Part shown: piece after piece, positions 7,259 through 15,133 of the stretch
Numbering within the stretch: the stretch's first letter is position 1
Layout of the letters: each line of letters opens with the position of its first letter
IMG/VR virus record: IMGVR_UViG_3300009509_000026
Coordinates: 1-51,946 of that record
Reading direction: 5' to 3' (one strand)
Origin: a virus
DNA length: 51,946 nt
Position numbers and translations under genes: made by a program
The notes under the pieces: generated by a model
What the model was told of the DNA's origin: nothing
Seen by the model: the letters and a program-made list of their open reading frames with translations, nothing else
Database searches by the model: none

Positions 7259-7708
7259 ATGGACAGAGGGAAGATCTCCACCATGTTCAACAAGTTCCTT
7301 CTCGGGCTCCTCGCGGACGAGGTGGCCGAGGCGGACGAGATCGCCGAGGACCTGGCGGCGGATCCCCCCGCCTCCGAGCTCATCGAGGAGCCGGAGGACG
7401 GGTGGCCGAACAAGTACGACGAGTACATGTTCGGGATGACCAACGAGGTCATCGACGCCTACGGCCTCGACCAGGAGTCGGCGACGGAGCTCGTGCTGGG
7501 CACCGCATCCGCCCTCGCCGAGAAGAAGTGCCTCCCCGCCCTCCCGAAGGCCGGCGAGGAGGTCAGCGAGGAGGACCTCCAGAAGTGGGTCGCCACCGCC
7601 GAGTCCGTCGGTCTCCAGAGGATCGTCATGACCGTGGCGGACGCGGTCATGAGGGAGGCGGTCGAGGCCGTCGCCAAGGAGCCCGACGAGGACGAGGTCG
7701 AGGAGTAG
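7259..7708 (+). CDS. Hypothetical acidic protein
   Basis: 149 residues starting MDRGKISTMFNKFLLGLL after GGAGGAAGGTC. It is very acidic, with helical stretches (DEVAEADEIAEDLAAD, EAVEAVAKEPDEDEVEE). It lies directly before the putative terminator and sheath genes. Acidic helical proteins here may be assembly chaperones. No family is recognised. Confidence 0.65.
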   Translation: MDRGKISTMFNKFLLGLLADEVAEADEIAEDLAADPPASELIEEPEDGWPNKYDEYMFGMTNEVIDAYGLDQESATELVLGTASALAEKKCLPALPKAGEEVSEEDLQKWVATAESVGLQRIVMTVADAVMREAVEAVAKEPDEDEVEE

Positions 7709-7709
7709 C

Positions 7710-8429
7710 GTGGTCGACGGATCCGTCAGGATCCCGATTGCGCCCATCTACCTCGAGCACTTCGACGAAGGGATCATCCGGGCGCTGGGAGGAGTCCTCG
7801 AGTCGTTCGTTCTGGGCGGCGAGGAGGCGCAGTTCTACGCCGTGGCGATCCCGGGCCTCTGCGGACCGTGGCCCGACGAGTACCTCGGCCGCACGCCCAT
7901 CTTCTTCGGAAAAAGCCCGCTCCACCCCAACGTGATCCCGTCCATCACGATCATCAGGACCGGCATCGAGGACGACCTTCCGAGGGTCGCCCACAAGACG
8001 CTGGACCACATCGTGCCGGCCCACGCCACGAGGCGTGCGACGGTGACGAGGCCGGACGGCCGCACGGCCGAGGGCTTCGAGAAGGTGAACGTGAAGGAGG
8101 CCGCCTGGCCGGTGAACATCTCGTACAACGTCCAGATCAAGGCGAGGACCGAGGTCGACTTCCTCAGGATGTTCCGCTGGGTCACGAGGCACCTGAGGGC
8201 CCAGGATCTGGAGTCCTGGATCACGGTGTGGGACAGCGCGAAGGTCCCGCGGAAGTACGACATCTTCCGCGAGTCGATGTCGGACATCGGCGAGTACGTG
8301 GATGTCAACGACGTGGTGAAGGCCTACGAGTTCTCCTACAGGGTGGAGGGCGAGATCGACATCGACGACCCGCAGGTGGCGCCGACGGTCCGCGACGTGC
8401 GGACGACGACGCAACCGCTGGAGGGATGA
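7710..8429 (+). CDS. Probable tail terminator / sheath-terminator protein
   Basis: 239 residues with a GTG start at 7710, one base after the previous TAG. The middle reads AAWPVNISYNVQIKARTEVD, followed by FLRMFRWVTRHLRA. This beta-strand then helix pattern is typical of myovirus tail-terminator proteins of the T4 gp15/gp3 kind, where local axes of a hexameric ring are set by such strands. Its place just before the sheath gene agrees. Identification is by pattern and context only. Confidence 0.5.
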   Translation: MVDGSVRIPIAPIYLEHFDEGIIRALGGVLESFVLGGEEAQFYAVAIPGLCGPWPDEYLGRTPIFFGKSPLHPNVIPSITIIRTGIEDDLPRVAHKTLDHIVPAHATRRATVTRPDGRTAEGFEKVNVKEAAWPVNISYNVQIKARTEVDFLRMFRWVTRHLRAQDLESWITVWDSAKVPRKYDIFRESMSDIGEYVDVNDVVKAYEFSYRVEGEIDIDDPQVAPTVRDVRTTTQPLEG

Positions 8430-8430
8430 C

Positions 8431-8943
8431 ATGGCCGAGCCGCAGCATGTGTTCTGGTACTACGCGGGCAACCGGTCCGCCTCAGTCGTGATCGACGGCG
8501 AGCCGACGCTCGCGTCTCCCCACAAGTACGTCCTGGCCCCCGCGGGCCAGCCGTGGCCGAAGCCCATCGCGCACCTGTTCCGTCGCAAGACCCCCCCCAG
8601 GGAGATCATGGATGCGTTCGGAGAGGCAGCCAGGAGGACGGCCGAGTACAGAAGGATCCTCGAGGCCGACGCCGCCCGCGCCAAGCGCGAGGCGCAGAAG
8701 GCCGAGAAGGAGAGGATGGCCGCCGCCCGGAAGGGAAAGGTGGCCGGCAAGATGGAGATGGCCCAGGCCATCTCCGAGAAGGGAAAGCAGGACCCTCCCA
8801 AGGAGGGCGAGAAGACCCCAGACGAGCCGAAGCCGGACGAAAGCAGCAATCGACGCCGTGGCCGTGGAAGAGGGCGCAAGTCCAAGGAAGACGAGAATCC
8901 CGAGGGCAAGCCCAGTGAGGAAGAGACCAGCGGGGAGGAGTAG
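8431..8943 (+). CDS. Hypothetical protein with globular N-terminus and charged low-complexity tail
   Basis: 170 residues starting MAEPQHVFWYYAGNRSAS. Residues 1-55 form a compact region (VVIDGEPTLASPHKYVLAPAG). A helix rich in Arg, Lys and Ala follows (about 65-115), then a disordered tail of Lys, Glu, Pro and an RRRGRGRGRK patch. It could be a small virion decoration or assembly factor. Codon use in the tail is slightly less GC-rich than in the neighbours. Confidence 0.62.
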   Translation: MAEPQHVFWYYAGNRSASVVIDGEPTLASPHKYVLAPAGQPWPKPIAHLFRRKTPPREIMDAFGEAARRTAEYRRILEADAARAKREAQKAEKERMAAARKGKVAGKMEMAQAISEKGKQDPPKEGEKTPDEPKPDESSNRRRGRGRGRKSKEDENPEGKPSEEETSGEE

Positions 8944-8974
8944 CACCCCCCGGTAGAGGGACACGGAGGCGACC

Positions 8975-11548
8975 ATGGTGGACTTCAGGTATCCCGGCAT
9001 CTACACCCAGGAGCTCAGCCGCGTCGCTCCCATCCAGGGGGTGAGCACGAGCAACTTCGGCGTGGTCGGCATGGCGGAACGCGGGCCAGAGGACGAGGCG
9101 ACCCTCGTGACCTCCTTCACGCAGTTCCAGGAGCAGTTCGGCGACTTCATCTCCGACTCGCAGCTCGCCATGCAGGTCTACGCCTTCTTCGCCAACGAGG
9201 GGCGACAGGCGTACGTGGTGCGCGTCTGCCGGTCGGACGCGGTGGCGGCGTGCGGCTTCGTCATGAACGACGTGGCCGACGAGGTCGTGGAGAACGACGG
9301 AGCGGGCGGCCTGACCTGCAACTCCGCCGGCTCGGGCCTCCCGGGCCCCACGTCGGCCGACATCGTCAACACGCCGGTCAACCCGGGGAGCGTGAGCTTC
9401 ACGTGGTTCGAGTCGACGACCCAGGGCGCGGTGGCGGCCCAGTTCACGGCCGGTCCGGCCCCCCTGATCGCCTTCAGCTTCCGCCTGAGCGACGGCCTCG
9501 GCGTGAACCGCGAGCGCATCGAGCGCGGCCCGATCCCGGGCTTCCTCACGTGGAACGACTCGGGCGCGGTGCTGAGGAGCGTGGACCTCCTGCCGACGGG
9601 ACCGGCGGACGACGTCATGACGCTCGAGGAGACGGGTGCCCCCGGCGTCGTCATCGGGTACGTGGACGCCGAGACGGGCTGGGTCACCATCAACTGCGCC
9701 CTCTTCACGATCCCGGGCCCCGGCGACATCGGGGCGGGCAACCCCGTGGCGTCGCTGCCCTTCCAGTACGGCGTGGCCAGGACGGTCACGGACGACGGGG
9801 CGGGCGGGCTGACGGGCGACGTCGACCCCGGCGGGACGAACGTCATCGACTACGACGGGACCGGCTTCGCCGGCGTGGCGGGGGCCTACGGGTTCGCCTA
9901 CGGCGACGGCGTCGGACCCCTGAGCCCCCTCCTGGGCGGCCGCGTGCTGGTGGCCTACGAGCAGCAGGACTTCCGCATGTGCGCCTCGAGCAGGGGCGCG
10001 TGGGGGAACGACCTGGAGCTGCGCGTCTTCGGGTCGGACGAGTTCTACAACACGGCCACGGGCCAGTACACGAGGGTGGACCTCGAGATCTGGTACGACG
10101 ACCCCATCGAGGGGACGTGGGTCAACAAGGAGAACTTCCAGGAGATCGTCCTCGACGACCCGACGGACCCCAACTACATCGTCAGCGTCCTGAACGACAC
10201 CTTCAAGGGGTCGGGCCTCCTGAGCTTCGACGCCTCGCAGGCCCAGGACGCCTTCACCCAGGGCGTCAACGGGCGGCTCCGCTCCGGCCTCCCCCTCTCG
10301 TGGGGCGAGGCCATCGGGGGCGGCGACGGGGTTTCGACGCAGTTCGAGGGGGCCGGGGCCCTCTCGACCGCGGACCCCATCATCGAGCGGACCCTCACCA
10401 TCCAGTACTACGACGTCATCGGGACGCTCAGGACCATCACGGACGACGGCGAGGGGAACCTCGTCGGCGACGTGGCCCCGGCCGGGACCAACACGGTCGA
10501 CTACGCCACGGGCGCCCTCGAGTTCACGACGCTCTACATCCCCGAGGCCTCTCCCCCGGGTCCCCCCGTCCCCAACCGCGACGGGCTGCTGAAGGCCCAG
10601 TACTACACGGACCCCCAGTGCGCCACCTACTGCTCCGACACCATGACGGGCGGATCGGACGGCGTGGCGGCCCTCTCCAGGACCGAGGTGAGCTCGCCGG
10701 CGCTCGAGGCCACCAACCGGGGCGTCTACGCCCTGAACGTCCCCGACGAGATGATGACCGTCGGGATCCCGGACTTCGCGGACGACCCCACCATCACCCT
10801 GGACCTCATCGCATGGGCCCAGCGGAGGATGGACAAGTTCATCGTCGCGGCGTGCCCCTACGGGGCGACGCCCACCCAGGCGAAGAACTACAAGCAGCTC
10901 ACGCTGGCGAGCTACTCGTCCTACTGCGCCCTCTACTACCCCTGGCTCGGGGTGGTGGACCCGAAGACCGACCTGGAGACGTTCATGCCGCCCATCGGGT
11001 GGGCCGCGGGGGCCTACGCGAGGACGGACAACAACAAGACCGTCAGCAAGGCCCCGGCCGGAGTCGAGGACGGAGCACTCCAGCTCGCGGTGAGCCTCGA
11101 GAGGAACCTCTCCCTCGAGGAGATCGGGGTCCTCAACAAGGCGGGCGTGAACTGCCTGTACGAGAGCGCGGAGACGGGCCGGGTCATCTGGGGCGCCAGG
11201 ACCCTCTCGAGGGACGACTTCCTCTACATCCAGAGGCGGCGCTTCTTCATGTTCGTGGAGAAGTCGGTCTACAAGAGCACGTGGAACTTCGTGTTCGAGA
11301 CCATCTCCACGGGCCTCTTCGAGCGCGTCAAGACCCTCGTGGAGGGCTTCCTGAACGGACTCCTCAGCCTGGGGTACTTCCCCACGGGGGTCCCGAGCCT
11401 CGCATACCTCGTGGTGTGCGACGAGTCCAACAACCCGCCGAGCCTGACGGAGCAGGGGATCGTGGTGTGCGACATCTGGCTGGCCCCGTCGACGCCCGGC
11501 GAGTTCATCCTGTTCCGGTTCCAGCAGCTCGTCGTGGCCGGGACATAG
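8975..11548 (+). CDS. Tail sheath protein
   Basis: 857 residues, long for the family. The N-terminus VDFRYPGIYTQELSRVAPI is the classic sheath start, continuing VSTSNFGVVGMAERGP. The C-terminus has AVSLERNLSLEEIGVLNKAG, GVNCLYES, RVIWGARTLSRDD and FLYIQRRRFFMFVEKSV, typical of contractile sheaths. The long middle holds three copies of a beta motif (near 9286, 9775 and 10428; residues about 105, 268 and 485) such as TDDGAGGLTGDVDPGGTN. These are probably surface-exposed insert domains. It polymerises around the tube and contracts at infection. The ATG follows GGACACGGAGGCGACC. The tube gene follows after 9 nt. Confidence 0.93.
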   Translation: MVDFRYPGIYTQELSRVAPIQGVSTSNFGVVGMAERGPEDEATLVTSFTQFQEQFGDFISDSQLAMQVYAFFANEGRQAYVVRVCRSDAVAACGFVMNDVADEVVENDGAGGLTCNSAGSGLPGPTSADIVNTPVNPGSVSFTWFESTTQGAVAAQFTAGPAPLIAFSFRLSDGLGVNRERIERGPIPGFLTWNDSGAVLRSVDLLPTGPADDVMTLEETGAPGVVIGYVDAETGWVTINCALFTIPGPGDIGAGNPVASLPFQYGVARTVTDDGAGGLTGDVDPGGTNVIDYDGTGFAGVAGAYGFAYGDGVGPLSPLLGGRVLVAYEQQDFRMCASSRGAWGNDLELRVFGSDEFYNTATGQYTRVDLEIWYDDPIEGTWVNKENFQEIVLDDPTDPNYIVSVLNDTFKGSGLLSFDASQAQDAFTQGVNGRLRSGLPLSWGEAIGGGDGVSTQFEGAGALSTADPIIERTLTIQYYDVIGTLRTITDDGEGNLVGDVAPAGTNTVDYATGALEFTTLYIPEASPPGPPVPNRDGLLKAQYYTDPQCATYCSDTMTGGSDGVAALSRTEVSSPALEATNRGVYALNVPDEMMTVGIPDFADDPTITLDLIAWAQRRMDKFIVAACPYGATPTQAKNYKQLTLASYSSYCALYYPWLGVVDPKTDLETFMPPIGWAAGAYARTDNNKTVSKAPAGVEDGALQLAVSLERNLSLEEIGVLNKAGVNCLYESAETGRVIWGARTLSRDDFLYIQRRRFFMFVEKSVYKSTWNFVFETISTGLFERVKTLVEGFLNGLLSLGYFPTGVPSLAYLVVCDESNNPPSLTEQGIVVCDIWLAPSTPGEFILFRFQQLVVAGT

Positions 11549-11557
11549 GAGGGCGTC

Positions 11558-12106
11558 ATGAGGAGCGCGAACACCGACTACTTCCACAACTTCCGCTTCC
11601 ACGCGAGGGTGGAGGGCCCGGGTGGCATCGACTACCTGGACTCCAACCTCGCGGGGTTCAACACCTGCACCACGCCGGAGCTCACCGTGGAGGCCACGGA
11701 GTACCGCGAGGGCATCTGGGTCTACACGCGGAAGTTCCCCGGCCTCCCGACCGTCAGCGACATCACGCTGGGCCGAGGGGTGACGAGGCGCCAGTCGTCG
11801 TTCTACGACTGGATGATCCGGTGCATCGAGGGTGGCGAGTACCGCGCCACGCTCACGATCTACCACTACCACCGCGTCGGCAAGGAGCCGGACGAGCGGG
11901 CCCTGAGGGACGACCTCGCGTACGCCAAGAAGTACATCTGCGAGGAGTGCCTCCCGATCCGCATGAAGCCGGCAGGCGACCTCGACGCGACGGCCGCGGA
12001 CGTCTCCCTCGCGGAGGTCGACGTGGCCATGGAGAGGTTCAAGATCGAGGAGCCCACGGCGCCGTACCCCATCGGATGGGAGCCCACCGCCTACCTGTCG
12101 CTGTAG
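11558..12106 (+). CDS. Tail tube protein (gp19 / TIGR02241-type)
   Basis: 182 residues, starting MRSANTDYFHNFRFHARVEG. Residues such as NTCTTPELTVEATEYREG, TVSDITLGRGVTR, FYDWM and the C-terminal EECLPIRMKPAGDLDA match the contractile-tail tube family, in which SDITLxRG and LxEC/P turns are typical. It forms the inner tube through which DNA passes. It lies directly after the sheath and is followed by a second tube-like paralogue. Confidence 0.88.
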   Translation: MRSANTDYFHNFRFHARVEGPGGIDYLDSNLAGFNTCTTPELTVEATEYREGIWVYTRKFPGLPTVSDITLGRGVTRRQSSFYDWMIRCIEGGEYRATLTIYHYHRVGKEPDERALRDDLAYAKKYICEECLPIRMKPAGDLDATAADVSLAEVDVAMERFKIEEPTAPYPIGWEPTAYLSL

Positions 12107-12123
12107 CCTGAGGGAGGGCCGAG

Positions 12124-12825
12124 GTGGCTCGCATCAGAGTATTCGACCACCTCCAGGCCTACCCCTTCTGGCTCGTAGACCTGTCCGCAACCCTGTTCAC
12201 CGGCTCGGCCTTCACGCCGATCTTCGGCTTCCAGAACTGCACCAGCCCCGAGATCGCCGTCGAGATGGCCGAGGTGCGCGAGGGCAACTGGTTCTATCCG
12301 CACCACCACATCAAGTCGGCCACCGTGAGCTCCATCACCCTCTCGAGGGGCGTCCAGTTCATCGACTCCGACTTCTACAAGTGGTTCATGAAGGCCCTCC
12401 AGGGCCAGGGCGTCGTGAAGCGGGACATCATGCTCATCCACTACTTCAGCATCTCGCCGGTGACGCTCGCGTCCCAGATCGCGGACGACGGGGCCGGGGT
12501 GCTCCTCGGGGCCCTCCCGGCGGCCGGGGCCGGCGGGGCGATGATGGCCAAGATCCTCAAGGCGATGCCGAAGGCCGCGCTCCCGAGCTTCCTGGCGACC
12601 CAAGTGGCCGGCGCTGCGATGGCCACCGCGAGCCAGTTCGTCCCGGGGCTCAACTCTCCCATCGAGTTCGCCCCCAGGTTCCCCGCGAAGGCGTGGAAGC
12701 TCAAGAAGTGCCTCCCGTCGCGCTGGAAGGCCGGCAGCGACTTCGACGCCACGTCTGGCGAGGTGTCCATCGCCGAGCTGGAGCTCGCGCCGCACAGGAT
12801 CGAGGAGCTCAGTCTCGCTCCTTGA
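12124..12825 (+). CDS. Second tail tube-like protein with alanine-rich hydrophobic insert
   Basis: 233 residues from GTG 12124 after GAGGGAGGGCCGAG. It is paralogous to the tube protein before it: CTSPEIAVEMAEVREGNWFY, VSSITLSRGV, SDFYKWFMKAL and KKCLPSRWKAGSDFDATSGE align with that protein's motifs. An inserted segment of about 70 residues (GVLLGALPAAGAGGAMM and following) is Ala/Gly-rich and hydrophobic. It may be a tail-cap, tube initiator or a specialised distal ring. A plain second major tube subunit is the alternative. Confidence 0.8.
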   Translation: MARIRVFDHLQAYPFWLVDLSATLFTGSAFTPIFGFQNCTSPEIAVEMAEVREGNWFYPHHHIKSATVSSITLSRGVQFIDSDFYKWFMKALQGQGVVKRDIMLIHYFSISPVTLASQIADDGAGVLLGALPAAGAGGAMMAKILKAMPKAALPSFLATQVAGAAMATASQFVPGLNSPIEFAPRFPAKAWKLKKCLPSRWKAGSDFDATSGEVSIAELELAPHRIEELSLAP

Positions 12826-12832
12826 TTTCCTG

Positions 12833-12846
12833 TGCAACCATGTGCA
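12833..12846. promoter_or_regulatory. Near match to the 14-bp palindrome (TGCAACCATGTGCA)
   Basis: This short intergenic sequence differs from the 45531 palindrome TGCAACCAGTTGCA at two central-right positions. It lies between the second tube gene and the gene at 12864. Confidence 0.25.
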
Positions 12847-12863
12847 GTGTAGAGGGTGGGACG

Positions 12864-13694
12864 ATGGTCGGACGAGAGATAATCGAGCACCTCAGGATGC
12901 AGCCGGACCGTGGGACGGTCTGCCGCTCGTGCGAGTCCCACGGAATCCCGATGGCCTCGAGCCTCGCCCCGGACATCGAGATCGGCTGGGTGGCAGCCAC
13001 GGTCCTCCGCGAGCACACCGAGACGGGAGTCCCCGTGGCTCTCCCGGCCCCCCCCGACGGCCACGTGCGCCTCTGGATGAAGAACAGCTGGTTCAACCCG
13101 AGGGCGCTCGAGGTGGAGGTCACGGACCACCTCACCGCCGTCGTGGAGTGGCCCAGGGACTACGTCGACGTGCCCGAGGACGACGTGCTGCTGGCTGGAG
13201 GCAAGCCGGAGGCACTGGACGACCCCGCCGCCGTCCTGAGGCTCGTGGTGGCCCACAGGCTCGCCAGGCGCCCCAGGATGGTCCACCGCAGCTTCGCCGT
13301 GGAGCGGGGTCCCCTCGGGAGGAAGTTCGAGGTCTACGAGGAGTACGGATGCCCCGTGGAGGCCCTCCAGCGGTTCGCCGAGCTGCTCGAGGACCGAAGG
13401 CGCGAGGGGATCGCCACCATGGACGAGCTCTGGCTCTTGCGGGCCAACGGACTCCTCGGGCTCACGTGCAGCAAGCAGGGACAGAGGATCCTCGAGAAGA
13501 TGCGGGAGGCCGTGTCGAAGGATCTCCTGAAGGCCCCCATCCCATACGACGAGTACACGAAGAAGGTCGACGATCCCTTCACGGAGGAGGAGGCCAGCGC
13601 CCTCGTGAACCTCGGAGTCCTGTGCTCGAGGTGTCCGGGAATGACGTGGGGCGAGACCGGATACGAGTACATGAGGGGGATGAGGGGTGCATAG
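12864..13694 (+). CDS. Hypothetical protein between tube and tape-measure genes
   Basis: 276 residues starting MVGREIIEHLRMQPDRGT, with GAGGGTGGG just before the ATG. An upstream in-frame ATG at 12840 has no ribosome binding site and is not preferred. CRSCESHG (about residue 19) and LCSRCPGMTW near the end are CxxC pairs that may bind a metal together. The middle is beta-like (DGHVRLWMKNSWFNPR) and the C-terminal third helical. Position suggests a tail assembly role. No family is recognised. Confidence 0.62.
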   Translation: MVGREIIEHLRMQPDRGTVCRSCESHGIPMASSLAPDIEIGWVAATVLREHTETGVPVALPAPPDGHVRLWMKNSWFNPRALEVEVTDHLTAVVEWPRDYVDVPEDDVLLAGGKPEALDDPAAVLRLVVAHRLARRPRMVHRSFAVERGPLGRKFEVYEEYGCPVEALQRFAELLEDRRREGIATMDELWLLRANGLLGLTCSKQGQRILEKMREAVSKDLLKAPIPYDEYTKKVDDPFTEEEASALVNLGVLCSRCPGMTWGETGYEYMRGMRGA

Positions 13695-13696
13695 AC

Positions 13697-13993
13697 ATGG
13701 AGGATACCCAGTTCCTGCGACTGCTGTTCTACATCCTCATCGGAGGAGCCGGCCTCATCTTGGCGGTGGTCGTCGCGGCCCTCTCGGCGAACAAGACCGT
13801 CACGAGGCTCGTCGACGAGAAGCTCGCGAGGCACTACAAGCACGAGCACGTACTCGAGAAGGACATCACGATCCGCGACAGGCTCGTGGAGTGCCGTCGC
13901 CAGTGCCCGGTCATCAACCCCCCGAAGCCAGACCCTTCGGGACGTGGAGGAGGCCATGAGTCAGGTAGGTATTCCCACCTCGGCAGGAAGTGA
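13697..13993 (+). CDS. Small membrane protein (N-terminal TM helix)
   Basis: 98 residues starting MEDTQFLRLLFYILIGGAG. Residues about 7-30 form one transmembrane helix (LILAVVVAALSA), followed by a positively charged cytoplasm- or periplasm-exposed helix and RQCPVINPPKP. It overlaps the next gene, also a single-TM protein, by 38 nt. A membrane pair inside a tail operon might be for lysis, superinfection exclusion or an inhibitor of host functions. None can be chosen from sequence. Confidence 0.6.
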   Translation: MEDTQFLRLLFYILIGGAGLILAVVVAALSANKTVTRLVDEKLARHYKHEHVLEKDITIRDRLVECRRQCPVINPPKPDPSGRGGGHESGRYSHLGRK

Positions 13994-14213
13994 CCACCTT
14001 CCCGACCTCGAGGACGACACCTCGAAGGTCGTCTACCCCGAGGTCATCGAGGGGGAGAAGGACGAGCAGTACGTCAGGCGGGCGGTGAACGGCCGCTGGA
14101 ACTGGCTGATCCTGCTCATCGTCGCGGCCCTGTGCTTCGGGATCTTCCTGGCCGCCACGGTGTCGGCGGTGGACACGGTCTTCGCTGACGACAAGGAGCA
14201 GACGGACAAGTGA
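13956..14213 (+). CDS. Small membrane protein (C-terminal TM helix)
   Basis: 85 residues. ATG 13956 is preferred (GGAGGAGGCC before it) over GTG 13944. The N-terminal 45 residues are polar and acidic. RWNWLILLIVAALCFGIFLA (about residues 47-66) is a transmembrane helix, with an acidic 15-residue tail. It is translated overlapping the preceding single-TM gene, so the two may act as a pair. Confidence 0.6.
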   Translation: MSQVGIPTSAGSDHLPDLEDDTSKVVYPEVIEGEKDEQYVRRAVNGRWNWLILLIVAALCFGIFLAATVSAVDTVFADDKEQTDK

Positions 14214-14245
14214 GGCGGCTCGCCTTCACGGAAAGGAGGGGTCCA

Positions 14246-14650
14246 GTGGCCCTCGTCTCCCTTCCCCACCCCCCGATGATCGGCTTCAAGGAGAACGAGC
14301 TCCAGGTCCGCAGGTTCCACGCCAACGAGTGGGGCGTGGAGGCCAAGGAGGAGGACGGGAGCCCCGTCGACTTCACCGGCCTCACGACCGTCAGGCTGTC
14401 GGCGTACAAGGAGCGGGAGGTCCGCGGCGACAGGGTCCACTACGTGGACGAGGTCCTCCGCCTCGACCTCGGCACCGGGATCGCCTTCGTGAACCCCCCC
14501 GGCTCCGACGGCCTCCTCACCATCTCCACCGTCAGGTCCAAGACCATCCCCCTCGCCCCCGGACTCTACTGGTACGACCTCTGGTACGAGGACGGCTCAG
14601 GCAACCACATCCTCCTCATCGACAAGGCCGAGTTCCGCGTTCTTGAGTAG
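14246..14650 (+). CDS. Beta-sandwich protein resembling BppU/Ig-like tail domains
   Basis: 134 residues from GTG 14246 after AAGGAGGGGTCCA. The pattern SPVDFTGLTTVRLSAYKE, then GLLTISTVRSKTIPLAPG, LYWYDLWYEDGSGN and a terminal KAEFRVLE resembles the N-terminal beta-sandwich of BppU-type baseplate proteins. It probably binds or caps a tail component. Its TAG abuts the -35 of the leaderless promoter at 14651. Confidence 0.6.
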   Translation: MALVSLPHPPMIGFKENELQVRRFHANEWGVEAKEEDGSPVDFTGLTTVRLSAYKEREVRGDRVHYVDEVLRLDLGTGIAFVNPPGSDGLLTISTVRSKTIPLAPGLYWYDLWYEDGSGNHILLIDKAEFRVLE

Positions 14651-14679
14651 TTGACAACCATACTCAGTTCCCATAATCT
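14651..14679 (+). promoter_or_regulatory. Strong promoter producing a probably leaderless mRNA
   Basis: TTGACA (14651-14656), 17-bp spacer, TAATCT (14674-14679). The expected start of transcription coincides with the ATG at 14687, which has no Shine-Dalgarno sequence. The stretch is markedly AT-richer than its surroundings. Its spacer differs from that of the 28-bp family elsewhere in the window. Confidence 0.65.
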
Positions 14680-14686
14680 ACTCAAC

Positions 14687-15133
14687 ATGGAAGAAGCACC
14701 CCAGCTCCCAGCCGAGACCACTCCAGTCAAGGTCGTGAACATCCCCGCCCCAGAGGTCATCTGGTCGATGGCCGTGAAGTCCCGTGACGGCGACAAGTGC
14801 GTCGTCTGCGAATCCACCGAGGAGCTTACCGTGCGGCTCCTCGATGGGTTCGACGGGATCGCCGACAAGGAGGGGCGCCTCAGGCTCGACGCCGGCGCGA
14901 CGCTGTGCGCCAGGTGCAACCTGAAGGCGACGGCGGACGCCGACTTCAGGGCGAAGCTGCCGAGCTACCTCGTCTACCACAAGACGACGAGGCTCAACGT
15001 GGAGATCGACAGGGACCTGTACGCCAAGTTCCAGGCGGTGTGCAGGTACAGGGGTACGACGGTCAGCAGGGCCGTCCGCGAGTTCGTGGCCGAGCAGATG
15101 AGCGAGGTGGAAGATGGGAAGCAGTCAAGCTGA
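14687..15133 (+). CDS. Putative regulator: degenerate HNH/zinc module plus ribbon-helix-helix domain
   Basis: 148 residues. Residues 35-80 carry KCVVCES and LCARCNLK, two CxxC knuckles in an HNH-like layout, but the catalytic His positions are absent (LTVRLLDG in place of a typical VHH). Residues 101-143 (TRLNVEIDRDLYAKF, GTTVSRAVREFVAEQM) form a ribbon-helix-helix DNA-binding domain. ATG 14687 is preferred over TTG 14651, which is the -35 box. The own promoter and leaderless start suggest separate control inside the tail operon. It may regulate late genes. Its end overlaps the next start by 20 nt. Confidence 0.7.
   Translation: MEEAPQLPAETTPVKVVNIPAPEVIWSMAVKSRDGDKCVVCESTEELTVRLLDGFDGIADKEGRLRLDAGATLCARCNLKATADADFRAKLPSYLVYHKTTRLNVEIDRDLYAKFQAVCRYRGTTVSRAVREFVAEQMSEVEDGKQSS

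Noticed and set aside
8606-11872. 1088-residue minus-strand ORF opposite the sheath gene
   Set aside because: Also a shadow frame: its low-complexity Arg/Val/Asp-rich content mirrors the third-position bias of the sheath gene on the other strand.
12840-12863. Upstream ATG of the gene at 12864
   Set aside because: No Shine-Dalgarno sequence; ATG 12864 has one.
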